A DNA stretch of 64,000 nucleotides from Burkholderia sp. (lineage in GTDB: Bacteria; Pseudomonadota; Gammaproteobacteria; Burkholderiales; Burkholderiaceae). The stretch covers positions 240,896 through 304,895 of the forward strand of contig JAIRVP010000072.1 of the NCBI GenBank assembly GCA_031253835.1, given 5' to 3'. The notes under the pieces were generated by a model. It made no database searches. It saw only the letters and a program-made list of their open reading frames with translations, and had not been told where the DNA came from. The stretch's first letter is position 1. Each line of letters opens with the position of its first letter. The position numbers and the translations under genes are program-made. Positions 8,008-16,659 of this stretch are shown one piece after another.

Positions 8008-9309
8008 TCAGGTCGTGAAGCGGCTGGCGCTGAGCGCGGCGAGCGTGTCGGCGGGCCACTGTTGGGCATCGCCGCCCAGGTAGTCGGTCACCACTTTAGC
8101 AGACCCGCACGCGAGGCCCCAGCCGGTCGGGCCGTGCCCGAAATTGACGAACACGCGCGGATGCGGGGTCGGACCCACGACGGGCAGGCCGTCCGGCGAC
8201 AGCAGCTGCATGCCCTGCCACGACAGCGCGGCCGAGATTTTGGCGGCGCCCGGCACCCAGTCGTGGACAGCCTGGCCGAGCAGCGCGAGCGCGGCCTCGG
8301 ACAGCGGCTCGGCGAGCGGTTTCGCGGTGTCGGCGAGGCTCTGCAGCACGGCGCCGCCGCCGATGCGCAGCCGCTGGTGGGTGCGCGTGATCGAGATCCG
8401 CTTGATCGAATCGACGACGCTCAGGTGCGGCGCGTGTTCTTCGTATGCGACCGGCGCGGTGAGCGTATGGACGCGCACCGGGTGCAGCGGCAGGCGCCAG
8501 CCGAGCCGCTCGAGCAGCGGCACGCTGCCGGCACCGGCGGCGACCACGATCGCGTCGGCCGAAATCACGTCGACCTCGCGCGCGTTGGCCGCGGTCCGGT
8601 TGCCGGACGGCGCGAGCTCGACCGCGGCGCGGCCGGTGTCGACGCGGATCGCGGCGACGTCCGCGCCGAAGCGGAACTGCACGCCATGCTCGTCGAGCGT
8701 CTGCTTGACCAGTTTCGCGAACAGCGGGCAGTTGCCGGTGCGCTCGGTTTCGAGCAGCACGCCGCCGGCGAAGCCGGGTTCGGCCGGCACCGACGGTTCG
8801 AGCGCCGTGCATTCGTCGGCGGTGAGCGTGCGGTACGGCTGGTCGAGCGTGCGCAGCAGGTCGAGCGCGGGCTGCAGCGCTTCCCAGTCGCGCGGGTCTC
8901 GCACCAGGTGCAGGATGCCGGGCTTCTGCTCGAATTCGAGTTCGAGGCGCGCCTCGATGTCGGCGAGCGTGTCGCGCGACGCGTCGATCAGCGGTCGCAG
9001 CCGTGCGTACTGCGCGGCGAACGCGTCGGGCTCGCGCAGCGCGCCGAGCTGCTTGACGAAGCGGCGCACGCCGCCGTTGAAGCCCGGCTTGTAGACGATC
9101 CCGCTGTCGCGCGGCTGGCGCTGGCGCATGAAGGTCGGGCCGAACCAGACGTCGAGCGGGCTCGGCAGCAGCGCGCCGCCGTCCCCGTAAGTCGCGCCCT
9201 GCGCGACGGTCGCATGGCGTTCGACCACGCACACGCGATGGCCGGCCGCACGCAGCTGGTAGGCGGTGGCGACGCCGCTGATTCCGCCGCCGATGACGAT
9301 GACATCCAT
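8008..9309 (-). CDS. dadA: FAD-dependent amino acid oxidoreductase, DadA (D-amino acid dehydrogenase) family
   Basis: 433 aa. The N terminus is a dinucleotide-binding fold (VIVIGGGISGVATAYQL), followed by the DAO substrate domain. The C-terminal FGHGPTGWGLACGSAKVV is the second FAD contact typical of the family. DadA feeds electrons from D-amino acids into the respiratory chain at the inner membrane. No alanine racemase or Lrp-type regulator is adjacent, so the exact substrate is uncertain, and Burkholderia genomes carry several paralogues. The stop codon lies 53 bases from nnr on the same strand. The region above the start (to 9571) is shared with the purL promoter on the other strand. Confidence 0.82.
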   Translation of the reverse strand: MDVIVIGGGISGVATAYQLRAAGHRVCVVERHATVAQGATYGDGGALLPSPLDVWFGPTFMRQRQPRDSGIVYKPGFNGGVRRFVKQLGALREPDAFAAQYARLRPLIDASRDTLADIEARLELEFEQKPGILHLVRDPRDWEALQPALDLLRTLDQPYRTLTADECTALEPSVPAEPGFAGGVLLETERTGNCPLFAKLVKQTLDEHGVQFRFGADVAAIRVDTGRAAVELAPSGNRTAANAREVDVISADAIVVAAGAGSVPLLERLGWRLPLHPVRVHTLTAPVAYEEHAPHLSVVDSIKRISITRTHQRLRIGGGAVLQSLADTAKPLAEPLSEAALALLGQAVHDWVPGAAKISAALSWQGMQLLSPDGLPVVGPTPHPRVFVNFGHGPTGWGLACGSAKVVTDYLGGDAQQWPADTLAALSASRFTT

Positions 9310-9571
9310 GGATTGCTTCGATGACGGGCGGCGCACGCGCCGCCCGGTGAGAATTCGCTGAGGGCCCCCGGCCCGGTGAACCCGGAATGATAGCGCCAAA
9401 ATCACGGGAACCGGCGTCGGGCGAGCATGCGCCATGCGGTCGCGTTGCGGCGGCCGGCGCCCGTCCCTGCGCGGGCCGGCCCGGCGGGCGGCCGTGCACG
9501 GCGCGCAACCGGGCACCGTTGCGGTGCACGCGGACTACCGATCGGCCGGTCTTGGGCGCCCGACTTCCGGG

Positions 9572-9577
9572 TATAAT
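9572..9577 (+). promoter_or_regulatory. Candidate -10 box of the purL promoter
   Basis: A consensus TATAAT lies 61 bases upstream of the purL ATG, in an otherwise GC-rich spacer. No convincing -35 is seen at 16-18 bases; the nearest is TTGGGC at 9552. Confidence 0.4.
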
Positions 9578-9638
9578 TACGGCCTTCCTTTCGCCCCACG
9601 TCGCCACCTCGCGCGACTCATCGACGTCAGTCCAGCCC

Positions 9639-12600
9639 ATGGCTCACTTCTCGTGTTTTCCCGGCGCTTCGGCCCTCTCCGATTTCCGTCAAACCCGTCT
9701 GCTCGACACGCTCAGGCAAATCGACGCCAACATCGTCGCGGTGCGCGGGCAGTTCCTGCACTTCGTCAATGCGGCCGAGCCGCTGTCGGCCGACGACAGC
9801 ACGCGCATCGACGCGCTGATGCACTACGGCGAGCCGTTCCAGCCGGCGGCCGAGAAGGGCGCGGTCGAGACCTTCGTCGTGCTGCCGCGCTTCGGCACGG
9901 TTTCGCCGTGGGCGAGCAAGGCGACGGACATCGCGCAGCACTGCGGCCTCACGCACGTGCGCCGCATCGAGCGCGGCGTCGAATTCACGGTCACGCTGAA
10001 GTCGGGCCTGCTCGGCGGCAAGAAGGCGCTGTCGGACGACGCGCGTGCAGCCGTCGTGGCTGCGCTGCATGACCGGATGACCGAAAGCGTGGTCGCGGCG
10101 CGCGACGACGCGAAGCACCTGTTCGACGAGCTGCCGGCCAAGCCGCTCGAGACCGTCGACGTGCTGGGCGTCGGCCGCGGCGCGCTCGAGCGCGCGAACG
10201 TCGAGCTGGGCCTCGCGCTCGCCGACGACGAGATCGACTACCTGGTCGACGCGTTCCGCAAGCTCGAACGCAACCCGACCGACGTCGAGCTGATGATGTT
10301 CGCGCAGGCGAACAGCGAGCACTGCCGTCACAAGATCTTCAACGCGCAGTGGACGATCGACGGCGAAGCGCAGGACATGTCGTTGTTCGCGATGATCCGC
10401 AACACCGAAAAGCTGAACCCGCAGGGCACGATCGTCGCGTACTCGGACAACTCGTCGATCATGGTCGGCGCCGAAGCCGAGCGCTGGTTCCCGCGCAACG
10501 CGGGCGCGGCCGGCGAGCCGGGCGAGCGCTACGGCCGTCACACCGAGCTCACGCACACGCTGATGAAGGTCGAGACGCACAACCACCCGACGGCGATCTC
10601 GCCGTTCCCGGGCGCGGCGACCGGCGCGGGCGGCGAGATCCGCGACGAAGGCGCGACGGGCCGCGGCGCGCGCCCGAAGGCCGGCCTGGCCGGCTTCACC
10701 GTGTCGAACCTCGACCTGCCGGACGCCCGCCAGTCGTGGGAAAACGCACGTGACGCGGCGCAACCGGTCGGCGAGCGCAACCCGAACGACGCGCACGGCC
10801 CGTACGGCCGTCCGGACCGCATCGCGTCGCCGCTGCAGATCATGATCGACGGCCCGCTCGGCGGCGCCGCGTTCAACAACGAATTCGGCCGCCCGAACCT
10901 CGGCGGCTACTTCCGCGTGTACGAGCAGAACGTCGGCGGGAAGGTGCATGGCTATCACAAGCCGATCATGATCGCGGGCGGCCTCGGCAACATCGCGGAC
11001 CAGCATACGCACAAGCACGACGTGCCGGCCGGCTCGCTGCTGATCCAGATCGGCGGCCCCGGCATGCGGATCGGGATGGGCGGCGGCGCCGCGAGCTCGA
11101 TGGCGACCGGCGCGAACACGGCCGAGCTCGACTTCGACTCGGTGCAGCGCGGCAACCCGGAAATCGAGCGTCGCGCGCAGGAAGTGATCAACGGCTGCTG
11201 GCAGCTCGGCGCGGAAAACCCGATCCTGAGCATCCACGACGTCGGCGCGGGCGGCCTGTCGAACGCGTTCCCGGAAATCGTCGACGGCGCGGGCAAGGGC
11301 GCGCGCTTCGAACTGCGCAAGGTCGCGCTCGAGGAATCGGGCCTGTCGCCGCGCGAAATCTGGTCGAACGAAGCGCAGGAGCGCTACGTGCTGGCGATCG
11401 CGCCGGCCGACCTGCCGCGCTTCGAGGCGATCTGTGCACGTGAGCGCTGCCCGTTCGCGGTGGTCGGTGTCGCGACTGACGAGCGCCAGCTGAAGCTCGT
11501 CGACGACGAAGCGACGGGCACCGACGAATACCCGGTCGACATGCCGATGGAAGTGCTGCTCGGCAAGCCGCCGCGCATGCATCGCGACGTCGCACGCGTG
11601 GCGACCGAGCGCGCGCCGGTCGACGTGACGGGCATCGCGCTGTCGGAAGTCGCGGTCGACGTGCTGAAGCACCCGACGGTCGGCAGCAAGTCGTTCCTGA
11701 TCACGATCGGCGACCGTTCGGTCGGCGGCACGTCGGTGCGCGACCAGATGGTCGGCCCGTGGCAGGTGCCGGTGGCCGACTGCGCGGTCACCGCGCTCGA
11801 CTACGCGGGCTTCAAGGGCGAGGCGATGACGATGGCCGAGCGCACGCCGCTCGCGGTGATCGATGCGCCCGCATCGGGCCGCATGGCCGTCGGCGAAGCG
11901 ATCACGAACATCGCGAGCGCGCCGATCGCGTCGCTCGACAAGCTGAAGCTGTCGGCGAACTGGATGGCCGCGTGCGGCACGGCCGGCGAGGACGCCGCGC
12001 TGTTCGACACGGTCAAGGCGATCGGCATGGAGCTGTGCCCGGCACTCGGGATCGGCATCCCGGTCGGCAAGGACTCGCTGTCGATGAAGACGAAGTGGGA
12101 CGAGCAGGGCGTCGCGAAGGAAGTGGTGTCGCCGGTGTCGCTGATCATCTCGGCGTTCGCGCCGGTCGAGGACGTGCGCCGTCACCTGACGCCGCAGCTG
12201 CGCCGCGTCGCCGACGCGGGCGACAGCGTGCTGATCGCGATCGATCTCGGCCGCGGCAAGAACCGGATGGGCGGCAGCATCTTCGCGCAGGTCACGCAGC
12301 AGGTCGGCGACACGACGCCGGACGTCGACGACGCGGAAGACCTGAAGCGCTTCTTCAACGCGATCCAGTCGCTCAATGCACAGGACAAGCTGCTCGCGTA
12401 CCACGACCGCTCGGACGGCGGCCTGTGGGCGACGGTGTGCGAAATGGCGTTCGCGGGCCACGCGGGCGTGTCGCTGAACGTCGACATGCTGACGCTCGAC
12501 CCGAACCACGAATCCGACTACGGCGACGCGAAGGACTGGGCGAAGCAGACGAGCGGCCGTCGCGACGACCGCACGCTGCGTGCGCTGTTCTCGGAAGAAC

Positions 12601-13703
12601 TCGGCGCCGTCGTGCAGGTGCGCGCGTCCGACCGTGACGCGGTACTCGGCGCGCTGCGCGAGTTCGGCCTGTCGGCGTGCTCGCACGTGATCGGTTCGGT
12701 CAACGACCGCGACGTGATCGAGGTATACCGCGACGCGAAGAAGATCTTCGACGCACCGCGTACCGAACTCCATCGCGCGTGGAGCGAAGTGAGCTGGCGC
12801 ATCGCGCGCCTGCGCGACAACCCCGCCTGCGCGGATGCCGAATACGACGCGCTGCTCGACGCGGCCGATCCGGGCATCTCGCCGGTGCTGGGCTTCGATC
12901 CGGCCGACGACATCGCCGCGCCGTTCATCGCGACGGGCGCACGGCCGCGCGTCGCGATCCTGCGCGAGCAGGGCGTGAACTCGCACCTGGAAACGGCCTA
13001 CGCGTTCGACCGCGCGGGCTTCGACGCGCACGACGTGCACATGAGCGACCTGCTCGCGGGCCGCGCCACGCTCGCCGATTTCGCGGGTGCGGTCGCGTGC
13101 GGCGGCTTCTCGTACGGCGACGTGCTGGGCGCGGGCGAAGGCTGGGCGAAGACGATCCGTTTCAACGCGAACCTCGCCGACATGTTCTCGGCGTTCTTCG
13201 CGCGTCCGGACACGTTCGCCCTCGGCATCTGCAACGGCTGCCAGATGCTGTCGAGCATCGCGTCGATGATCCCGGGCGCGGAAGCGTGGCCGAAGTTCAC
13301 GCGCAACAAGTCCGAGCAGTTCGAGGCACGCTTCTCGTTCGTCGAAGTGGAGAAGTCGCCGTCGATCTTCTTCGCGGGGATGGAAGGCTCGCGGATTCCG
13401 GTCGCGGTCGCGCACGGCGAAGGCTATGCGGACTTCTCGCAGCAGGGCGACATCGATCGCGTCGCGGTTGCGATGCGTTTCGTCGACCACCGCGGCGAAG
13501 CGACCGAGCGCTATCCGTTCAACCCGAACGGCTCGCCGGCCGGCATCACGTCGGTCACGACGGCCGACGGCCGCTTCTCGGTGCTGATGCCGCACATGGA
13601 GCGTGTGCATCGTACGGTTGCGATGAGCTGGCACCCGGAAAGCTGGGGTGAAGCGAGCCCGTGGATGCGCGTGTTCCGCAACGCGCGTCGCTGGATCGGC
13701 TGA
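9639..13703 (+). CDS. purL: Phosphoribosylformylglycinamidine synthase, single-chain large form
   Basis: 1354 aa, the long proteobacterial enzyme. It converts FGAR, glutamine and ATP to FGAM in purine synthesis. An N-terminal PurS-like domain is followed by two AIRS-type halves; the ATP site block THNHPTAISPFPGA and KDSLSMKT are visible. The C-terminal class I glutaminase domain has the nucleophile Cys1198 in GICNGCQM and ends with the MSWHPES histidine block. The start MAHFSCFPG was chosen because upstream residues lack similarity to the family. The gene stands alone, as purL usually does, with a GNAT gene 5 bases beyond its stop. Confidence 0.97.
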   Translation: MAHFSCFPGASALSDFRQTRLLDTLRQIDANIVAVRGQFLHFVNAAEPLSADDSTRIDALMHYGEPFQPAAEKGAVETFVVLPRFGTVSPWASKATDIAQHCGLTHVRRIERGVEFTVTLKSGLLGGKKALSDDARAAVVAALHDRMTESVVAARDDAKHLFDELPAKPLETVDVLGVGRGALERANVELGLALADDEIDYLVDAFRKLERNPTDVELMMFAQANSEHCRHKIFNAQWTIDGEAQDMSLFAMIRNTEKLNPQGTIVAYSDNSSIMVGAEAERWFPRNAGAAGEPGERYGRHTELTHTLMKVETHNHPTAISPFPGAATGAGGEIRDEGATGRGARPKAGLAGFTVSNLDLPDARQSWENARDAAQPVGERNPNDAHGPYGRPDRIASPLQIMIDGPLGGAAFNNEFGRPNLGGYFRVYEQNVGGKVHGYHKPIMIAGGLGNIADQHTHKHDVPAGSLLIQIGGPGMRIGMGGGAASSMATGANTAELDFDSVQRGNPEIERRAQEVINGCWQLGAENPILSIHDVGAGGLSNAFPEIVDGAGKGARFELRKVALEESGLSPREIWSNEAQERYVLAIAPADLPRFEAICARERCPFAVVGVATDERQLKLVDDEATGTDEYPVDMPMEVLLGKPPRMHRDVARVATERAPVDVTGIALSEVAVDVLKHPTVGSKSFLITIGDRSVGGTSVRDQMVGPWQVPVADCAVTALDYAGFKGEAMTMAERTPLAVIDAPASGRMAVGEAITNIASAPIASLDKLKLSANWMAACGTAGEDAALFDTVKAIGMELCPALGIGIPVGKDSLSMKTKWDEQGVAKEVVSPVSLIISAFAPVEDVRRHLTPQLRRVADAGDSVLIAIDLGRGKNRMGGSIFAQVTQQVGDTTPDVDDAEDLKRFFNAIQSLNAQDKLLAYHDRSDGGLWATVCEMAFAGHAGVSLNVDMLTLDPNHESDYGDAKDWAKQTSGRRDDRTLRALFSEELGAVVQVRASDRDAVLGALREFGLSACSHVIGSVNDRDVIEVYRDAKKIFDAPRTELHRAWSEVSWRIARLRDNPACADAEYDALLDAADPGISPVLGFDPADDIAAPFIATGARPRVAILREQGVNSHLETAYAFDRAGFDAHDVHMSDLLAGRATLADFAGAVACGGFSYGDVLGAGEGWAKTIRFNANLADMFSAFFARPDTFALGICNGCQMLSSIASMIPGAEAWPKFTRNKSEQFEARFSFVEVEKSPSIFFAGMEGSRIPVAVAHGEGYADFSQQGDIDRVAVAMRFVDHRGEATERYPFNPNGSPAGITSVTTADGRFSVLMPHMERVHRTVAMSWHPESWGEASPWMRVFRNARRWIG

Positions 13704-13708
13704 TCCGG

Positions 13709-14254
13709 ATGATGTTCGATCCGCACGCGCCGGTCGAGGTCGTCACGCTGCGCGACGCACGCGCGAGCGAGGCCGACGCGATCGGCCGCGTGATCGGTGC
13801 GGCGTTCGCGGGCGAGCCGCAGGGCGGGCAGTTCGAGCAGCGCATTGTCGATGGGCTGCGTGCGGACGGTGCGCTGAGCGTGTCGCTCGTCGCGGAGCGC
13901 GATGGCCGCGTCATCGGCCACGTCGCGTTCTCGCCGGTTGCGATCGGCGGTGAGCCGGCCGGCAGCCAGCAGTGGTACGGGCTCGCGCCGCTCGCGGTGC
14001 TGCCCGACTGCCAGCGCCAGAGCATCGGTGCGGGGCTCGTGCGCACGGGGCTCGACGCGTTGCGCCGGCTCGGCGCGCGCGGCTGCGTCGTGCTCGGCGA
14101 GCCGGCGTACTACGCGCGCTTCGGGTTCGAGCCGCGCGGCGACATCGTGTTTCCCGGTGTGCCGCCCGAGTATTTCCTCGCGTTGTCGTTCGACGAATCG
14201 GCACTGCCGCCGTCGGGCGACGTACGCTATCACGACGTGTTTTATCCCGCATGA
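13709..14254 (+). CDS. GNAT-family N-acetyltransferase (YhbS-like)
   Basis: 181 aa. The acetyl-CoA-binding motif A is readable as LAVLPDCQRQSIGAGLVRTG, followed by GEPAYYARFGFEP, which is typical of the YhbS subgroup. The substrate cannot be told from sequence. The start at 13709 (tandem ATG codons) lies 5 bases past the purL stop, so the gene is probably read through from purL. An alternative ATG at 13661 would overlap purL. An intrinsic terminator follows. Confidence 0.85.
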   Translation: MMFDPHAPVEVVTLRDARASEADAIGRVIGAAFAGEPQGGQFEQRIVDGLRADGALSVSLVAERDGRVIGHVAFSPVAIGGEPAGSQQWYGLAPLAVLPDCQRQSIGAGLVRTGLDALRRLGARGCVVLGEPAYYARFGFEPRGDIVFPGVPPEYFLALSFDESALPPSGDVRYHDVFYPA

Positions 14255-14277
14255 CGCGGGTGCCGCGCCCGATACGC

Positions 14278-14310
14278 AAAAGGCTGCTCATCCGAGCGGC
14301 CTTTTTTTAT
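14278..14310 (+). terminator. Intrinsic terminator of purL / GNAT
   Basis: AAAGGCTGCTC pairs with GAGCGGCCTTT (one G-T wobble) over ATCC, followed by a long T tract. Confidence 0.85.
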
Positions 14311-14344
14311 CGCACATGCGCTGAGGTTCCTGCACGCCCAAAGA

Positions 14345-14370
14345 AAAAGCCGCTCCGAAGAGCGGCTTTT
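14345..14370 (-). terminator. Intrinsic terminator of the parvulin gene
   Basis: An 11-bp perfect stem, AAAAGCCGCTC with GAGCGGCTTTT. Read on the minus strand the loop is TTCG, a stable tetraloop, and a T-rich run follows. It ends 26 bases past the stop of the minus-strand gene. Confidence 0.88.
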
Positions 14371-14396
14371 CGATGCACGGGCGAGTATCGCCGGCG

Positions 14397-15179
14397 TTAC
14401 TGGATCTTCGCCTGCTGGCGCAGGCCTTCCTCGAACGCCTGCAGCTTCTGCTGCACGAGCTGCTGAGCGATCTGCGCCTTTACCTGCTCGAGCGGCGGCG
14501 GGGCGATGTCGCGGATGTCGTCGACGCGGATGATGTGCCAGCCGAACTGCGTCTTCACCGGCGTGTCGGTCATCTGGCCTTTCTGCAGCTTCTGCGCAGC
14601 CGCCGCGAATTCCGGCACGTACGCCTTCGGGTCGGACCAGTCGAGATCGCCGCCGTTCTTGCCCGAACCCGGATCCTTCGAGTATTGCTTCGCGAGGTCC
14701 TCGAACTTCGCGCCGGCCTTGATCTTCGCGATCAGGTCCTTCGCCTGCTGCTCGTTGTCGACGAGGATGTGATGCAGGTGGTATTCGCGGTTGCCGCCGG
14801 CGCCCTTGACGAGGTCGTCGTAGCGCGCCTTCACTTCGGCGTCGGTCGGCTGGTTCTTCTTCAGGAAGCTCTCGATCATCGAACGCAGCACGACGGTCTG
14901 CTGGGCGACGGCGACTTGCGCCTTCACGTCGGGACGGTTCGGGATGCCTTCGCGGATCGCTTCCTGCATCAGGATTTCGCGGTTCACGAGTTCCGAGCGC
15001 ACGGCCTGCTGCAGTTGCGGGCCGTCGGTCTGGCCTTGCTGGACGAGCTGCGCGACCATCGCGTCGGCGCGCGACTTCGGAATCGGCGTGCCGTTGACGA
15101 CGGCGATGTTCTGGGCAAATGCCGGTGCCGCTGCGAAAGCAGCCGCCGCGACCCACAGGCGGGGGGATTTCAGGATCAT
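14397..15179 (-). CDS. Periplasmic parvulin-type peptidyl-prolyl isomerase (PrsA/SurA-like)
   Basis: 260 aa. A signal peptide covers about residues 1-22 (LWVAAAAFAAAPAFA). A SurA-N-like helical region comes next, and the PpiC rotamase domain is at about 130-225, with YHLHHILVD, GGDLDWSDP and FGWHIIRVDDI. It is a periplasmic foldase. The C terminus is a Gln-rich helix. It heads a minus-strand group with bolA and yciB; the spacing to bolA is 18 bases, so the three are probably one operon (yciB-bolA-parvulin in transcription order). Confidence 0.9.
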   Translation of the reverse strand: MILKSPRLWVAAAAFAAAPAFAQNIAVVNGTPIPKSRADAMVAQLVQQGQTDGPQLQQAVRSELVNREILMQEAIREGIPNRPDVKAQVAVAQQTVVLRSMIESFLKKNQPTDAEVKARYDDLVKGAGGNREYHLHHILVDNEQQAKDLIAKIKAGAKFEDLAKQYSKDPGSGKNGGDLDWSDPKAYVPEFAAAAQKLQKGQMTDTPVKTQFGWHIIRVDDIRDIAPPPLEQVKAQIAQQLVQQKLQAFEEGLRQQAKIQ

Positions 15180-15197
15180 CGGGAATTCCTAATGAGA

Positions 15198-15506
15198 CTA
15201 GATTGAAGATTCGTTGAATTCTTCGGGCGTGTAAGCCACGATCGCGAGCGCGTGAATGCCGCGCTGCATCGCATCAGCGAGCGCATCATACACCAGCCGG
15301 TGCCGCGCGACGCGCGGCTTGCCCGTGAAGGCGGACGACACGATCGTGACCGTGAAATGGCCGCCGGCGGACGCGCCGGCGTGGCCAGCGTGCTGCGCGC
15401 TGTCGTCGCGCACGGTGAGCGCCAGCGGCGCCAGCGACGCGGTGAGGCGCGCTTCGATCAGCGCGATGCGCTCGTCGGGTGAGGCGTGGAGAAAGGCGTC
15501 CGTCAT
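15198..15506 (-). CDS. bolA: BolA-family protein
   Basis: 102 aa, class II KH-like fold. The hallmark block GKPRVARHRLVYDAL contains the conserved histidine used for Fe-S binding with monothiol glutaredoxins. BolA proteins link iron-sulfur trafficking with cell-shape and stress responses. The gene starts one base beyond the yciB stop codon, so translation is likely coupled. Whether it belongs to the BolA or IbaG/YrbA subgroup is not decided here. Confidence 0.88.
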   Translation of the reverse strand: MTDAFLHASPDERIALIEARLTASLAPLALTVRDDSAQHAGHAGASAGGHFTVTIVSSAFTGKPRVARHRLVYDALADAMQRGIHALAIVAYTPEEFNESSI

Positions 15507-15507
15507 G

Positions 15508-16038
15508 TTACTCGTCCTTCAGGTATTTCGTGAGCCACAGGCTCTGCAGGATGATGAACACGACCATCGCGCCCGTCGTACCGAACAGCTTGAAGTTCAC
15601 CCATTGCGATTCGGTGAAGTTGTGCACCACGTACAGGTTCGCGACGCCGAGCACCGCGAAGAACAGCGCCCACGCGGCGTTCAGCTTGTCCCACACCGGG
15701 GTCGGCAGCGTGAGCTGCTTGCCCATCATCTTCTCGATCAGGTTCTTGCTGAACGCATAACGCGCGGCGAGCAACCCGATCGCAAACAACCAGTACAGCA
15801 CAGTCGGCTTCCATTGAATGAATTTCTCGTCATGCAGGACGAGGGTGGCGCCACCGAAGACGACGATCACGCCGAGGCTGACCCACAGCATCGTGTCGAC
15901 CTTCCGGTGCCGGAAGGCGACCCATGCGACCTGGGCCAGTGTCGCGATGATCGCGACGGCGGTGGCGGTAAAGATGCCCCAGACCTTGAAGGCGACAAAA
16001 AACAGGATGATCGGAAACAGATCGAACAGGAATTTCAT
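15508..16038 (-). CDS. yciB: Inner-membrane-spanning protein YciB (septation protein A family)
   Basis: 176 aa, the usual length. The sequence starts MKFLFDLFPIILFFVAFK, the family signature, and has five or so hydrophobic segments (about residues 3-20, 22-40, 50-68, 80-97 and 120-165). YciB is an inner-membrane protein tied to septum formation and envelope synthesis through interactions with division proteins. It is first in a tight cluster with bolA and the parvulin gene. Confidence 0.93.
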   Translation of the reverse strand: MKFLFDLFPIILFFVAFKVWGIFTATAVAIIATLAQVAWVAFRHRKVDTMLWVSLGVIVVFGGATLVLHDEKFIQWKPTVLYWLFAIGLLAARYAFSKNLIEKMMGKQLTLPTPVWDKLNAAWALFFAVLGVANLYVVHNFTESQWVNFKLFGTTGAMVVFIILQSLWLTKYLKDE

Positions 16039-16054
16039 GGCGCTCGCAGCTGCG

Positions 16055-16080
16055 TGAAAGGCCGCTTGCGCGGCCTTTCA
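16055..16080 (-). terminator. Hairpin downstream of msrB
   Basis: TGAAAGGCCGC and GCGGCCTTTCA form a perfect 11-bp stem over TTGC, between the msrB stop and the yciB start on the same strand. The T tract is only the TTTC within the stem, so termination may be partial. Confidence 0.6.
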
Positions 16081-16182
16081 CCGTTGTAGGGACCCGCCAG
16101 GCACCACCGTTGCGGATCGGGGCGGCCAGCCCGGGGCTGGCCGGCCGGCGAGGAGCGACCCCGCCGATCCGCCCGGCGCCGC

Positions 16183-16614
16183 TCAGTCGTTTTCGGGTCG
16201 GGACTCGAAGTTTAACGCAGCCGAATTGATGCAGTACCGCAAACCGGTCTGGTCGCGCGGGCCGTCCTCGAACACGTGGCCCAGATGCGCGCCGCAGTGG
16301 TTGCAGCGCACCTCGACGCGCACCATCCCGTGCGAGTAGTCGACCTTCTCGTCGATCACCTCGCTGTTGAGCGGCTTGAAGTAGCTTGGCCAGCCGCAGC
16401 CCGAGTGGAATTTCGAACCGGATTCGAACAGCGGCGTGCTGCAGACGACGCATTTGTAGATGCCGTCGTCTTCCGTATCGGTGTATTCGCCGGTGAACGC
16501 GCGCTCGGTCGCCGCATGCTGCGTGACCTCGTACTGCATCGGCGTGAGGCGGCGGCGCAGGTCGGCGTCGTCCTTCTGGTACGGGAAGGTCTTGTCGTCG
16601 GAATCGTGGGACAT
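16183..16614 (-). CDS. msrB: Peptide-methionine (R)-S-oxide reductase
   Basis: 143 aa, single-domain MsrB. It reduces methionine-R-sulfoxide in oxidised proteins. Two CxxC pairs that bind structural zinc are visible (CVVC and CNHC), with the block GCGWPSYFKP and the catalytic cysteine in RYCINSAAL. There is no signal peptide, so it acts in the cytoplasm. It lies between yciB and selO on the minus strand; selO is also linked to redox biology. Confidence 0.95.
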   Translation of the reverse strand: MSHDSDDKTFPYQKDDADLRRRLTPMQYEVTQHAATERAFTGEYTDTEDDGIYKCVVCSTPLFESGSKFHSGCGWPSYFKPLNSEVIDEKVDYSHGMVRVEVRCNHCGAHLGHVFEDGPRDQTGLRYCINSAALNFESRPEND

Positions 16615-16659
16615 GTGGGGTTCTCCTGATCGGTCGGTCGATACGCGCGGGTTGCGGGC

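Noticed and set aside
9627..13634. 1335-aa open frame on the minus strand
   Set aside because: It lies wholly inside purL in antisense; its composition (Arg, Asp, His, Val repeats) is that of a mirrored high-GC gene.
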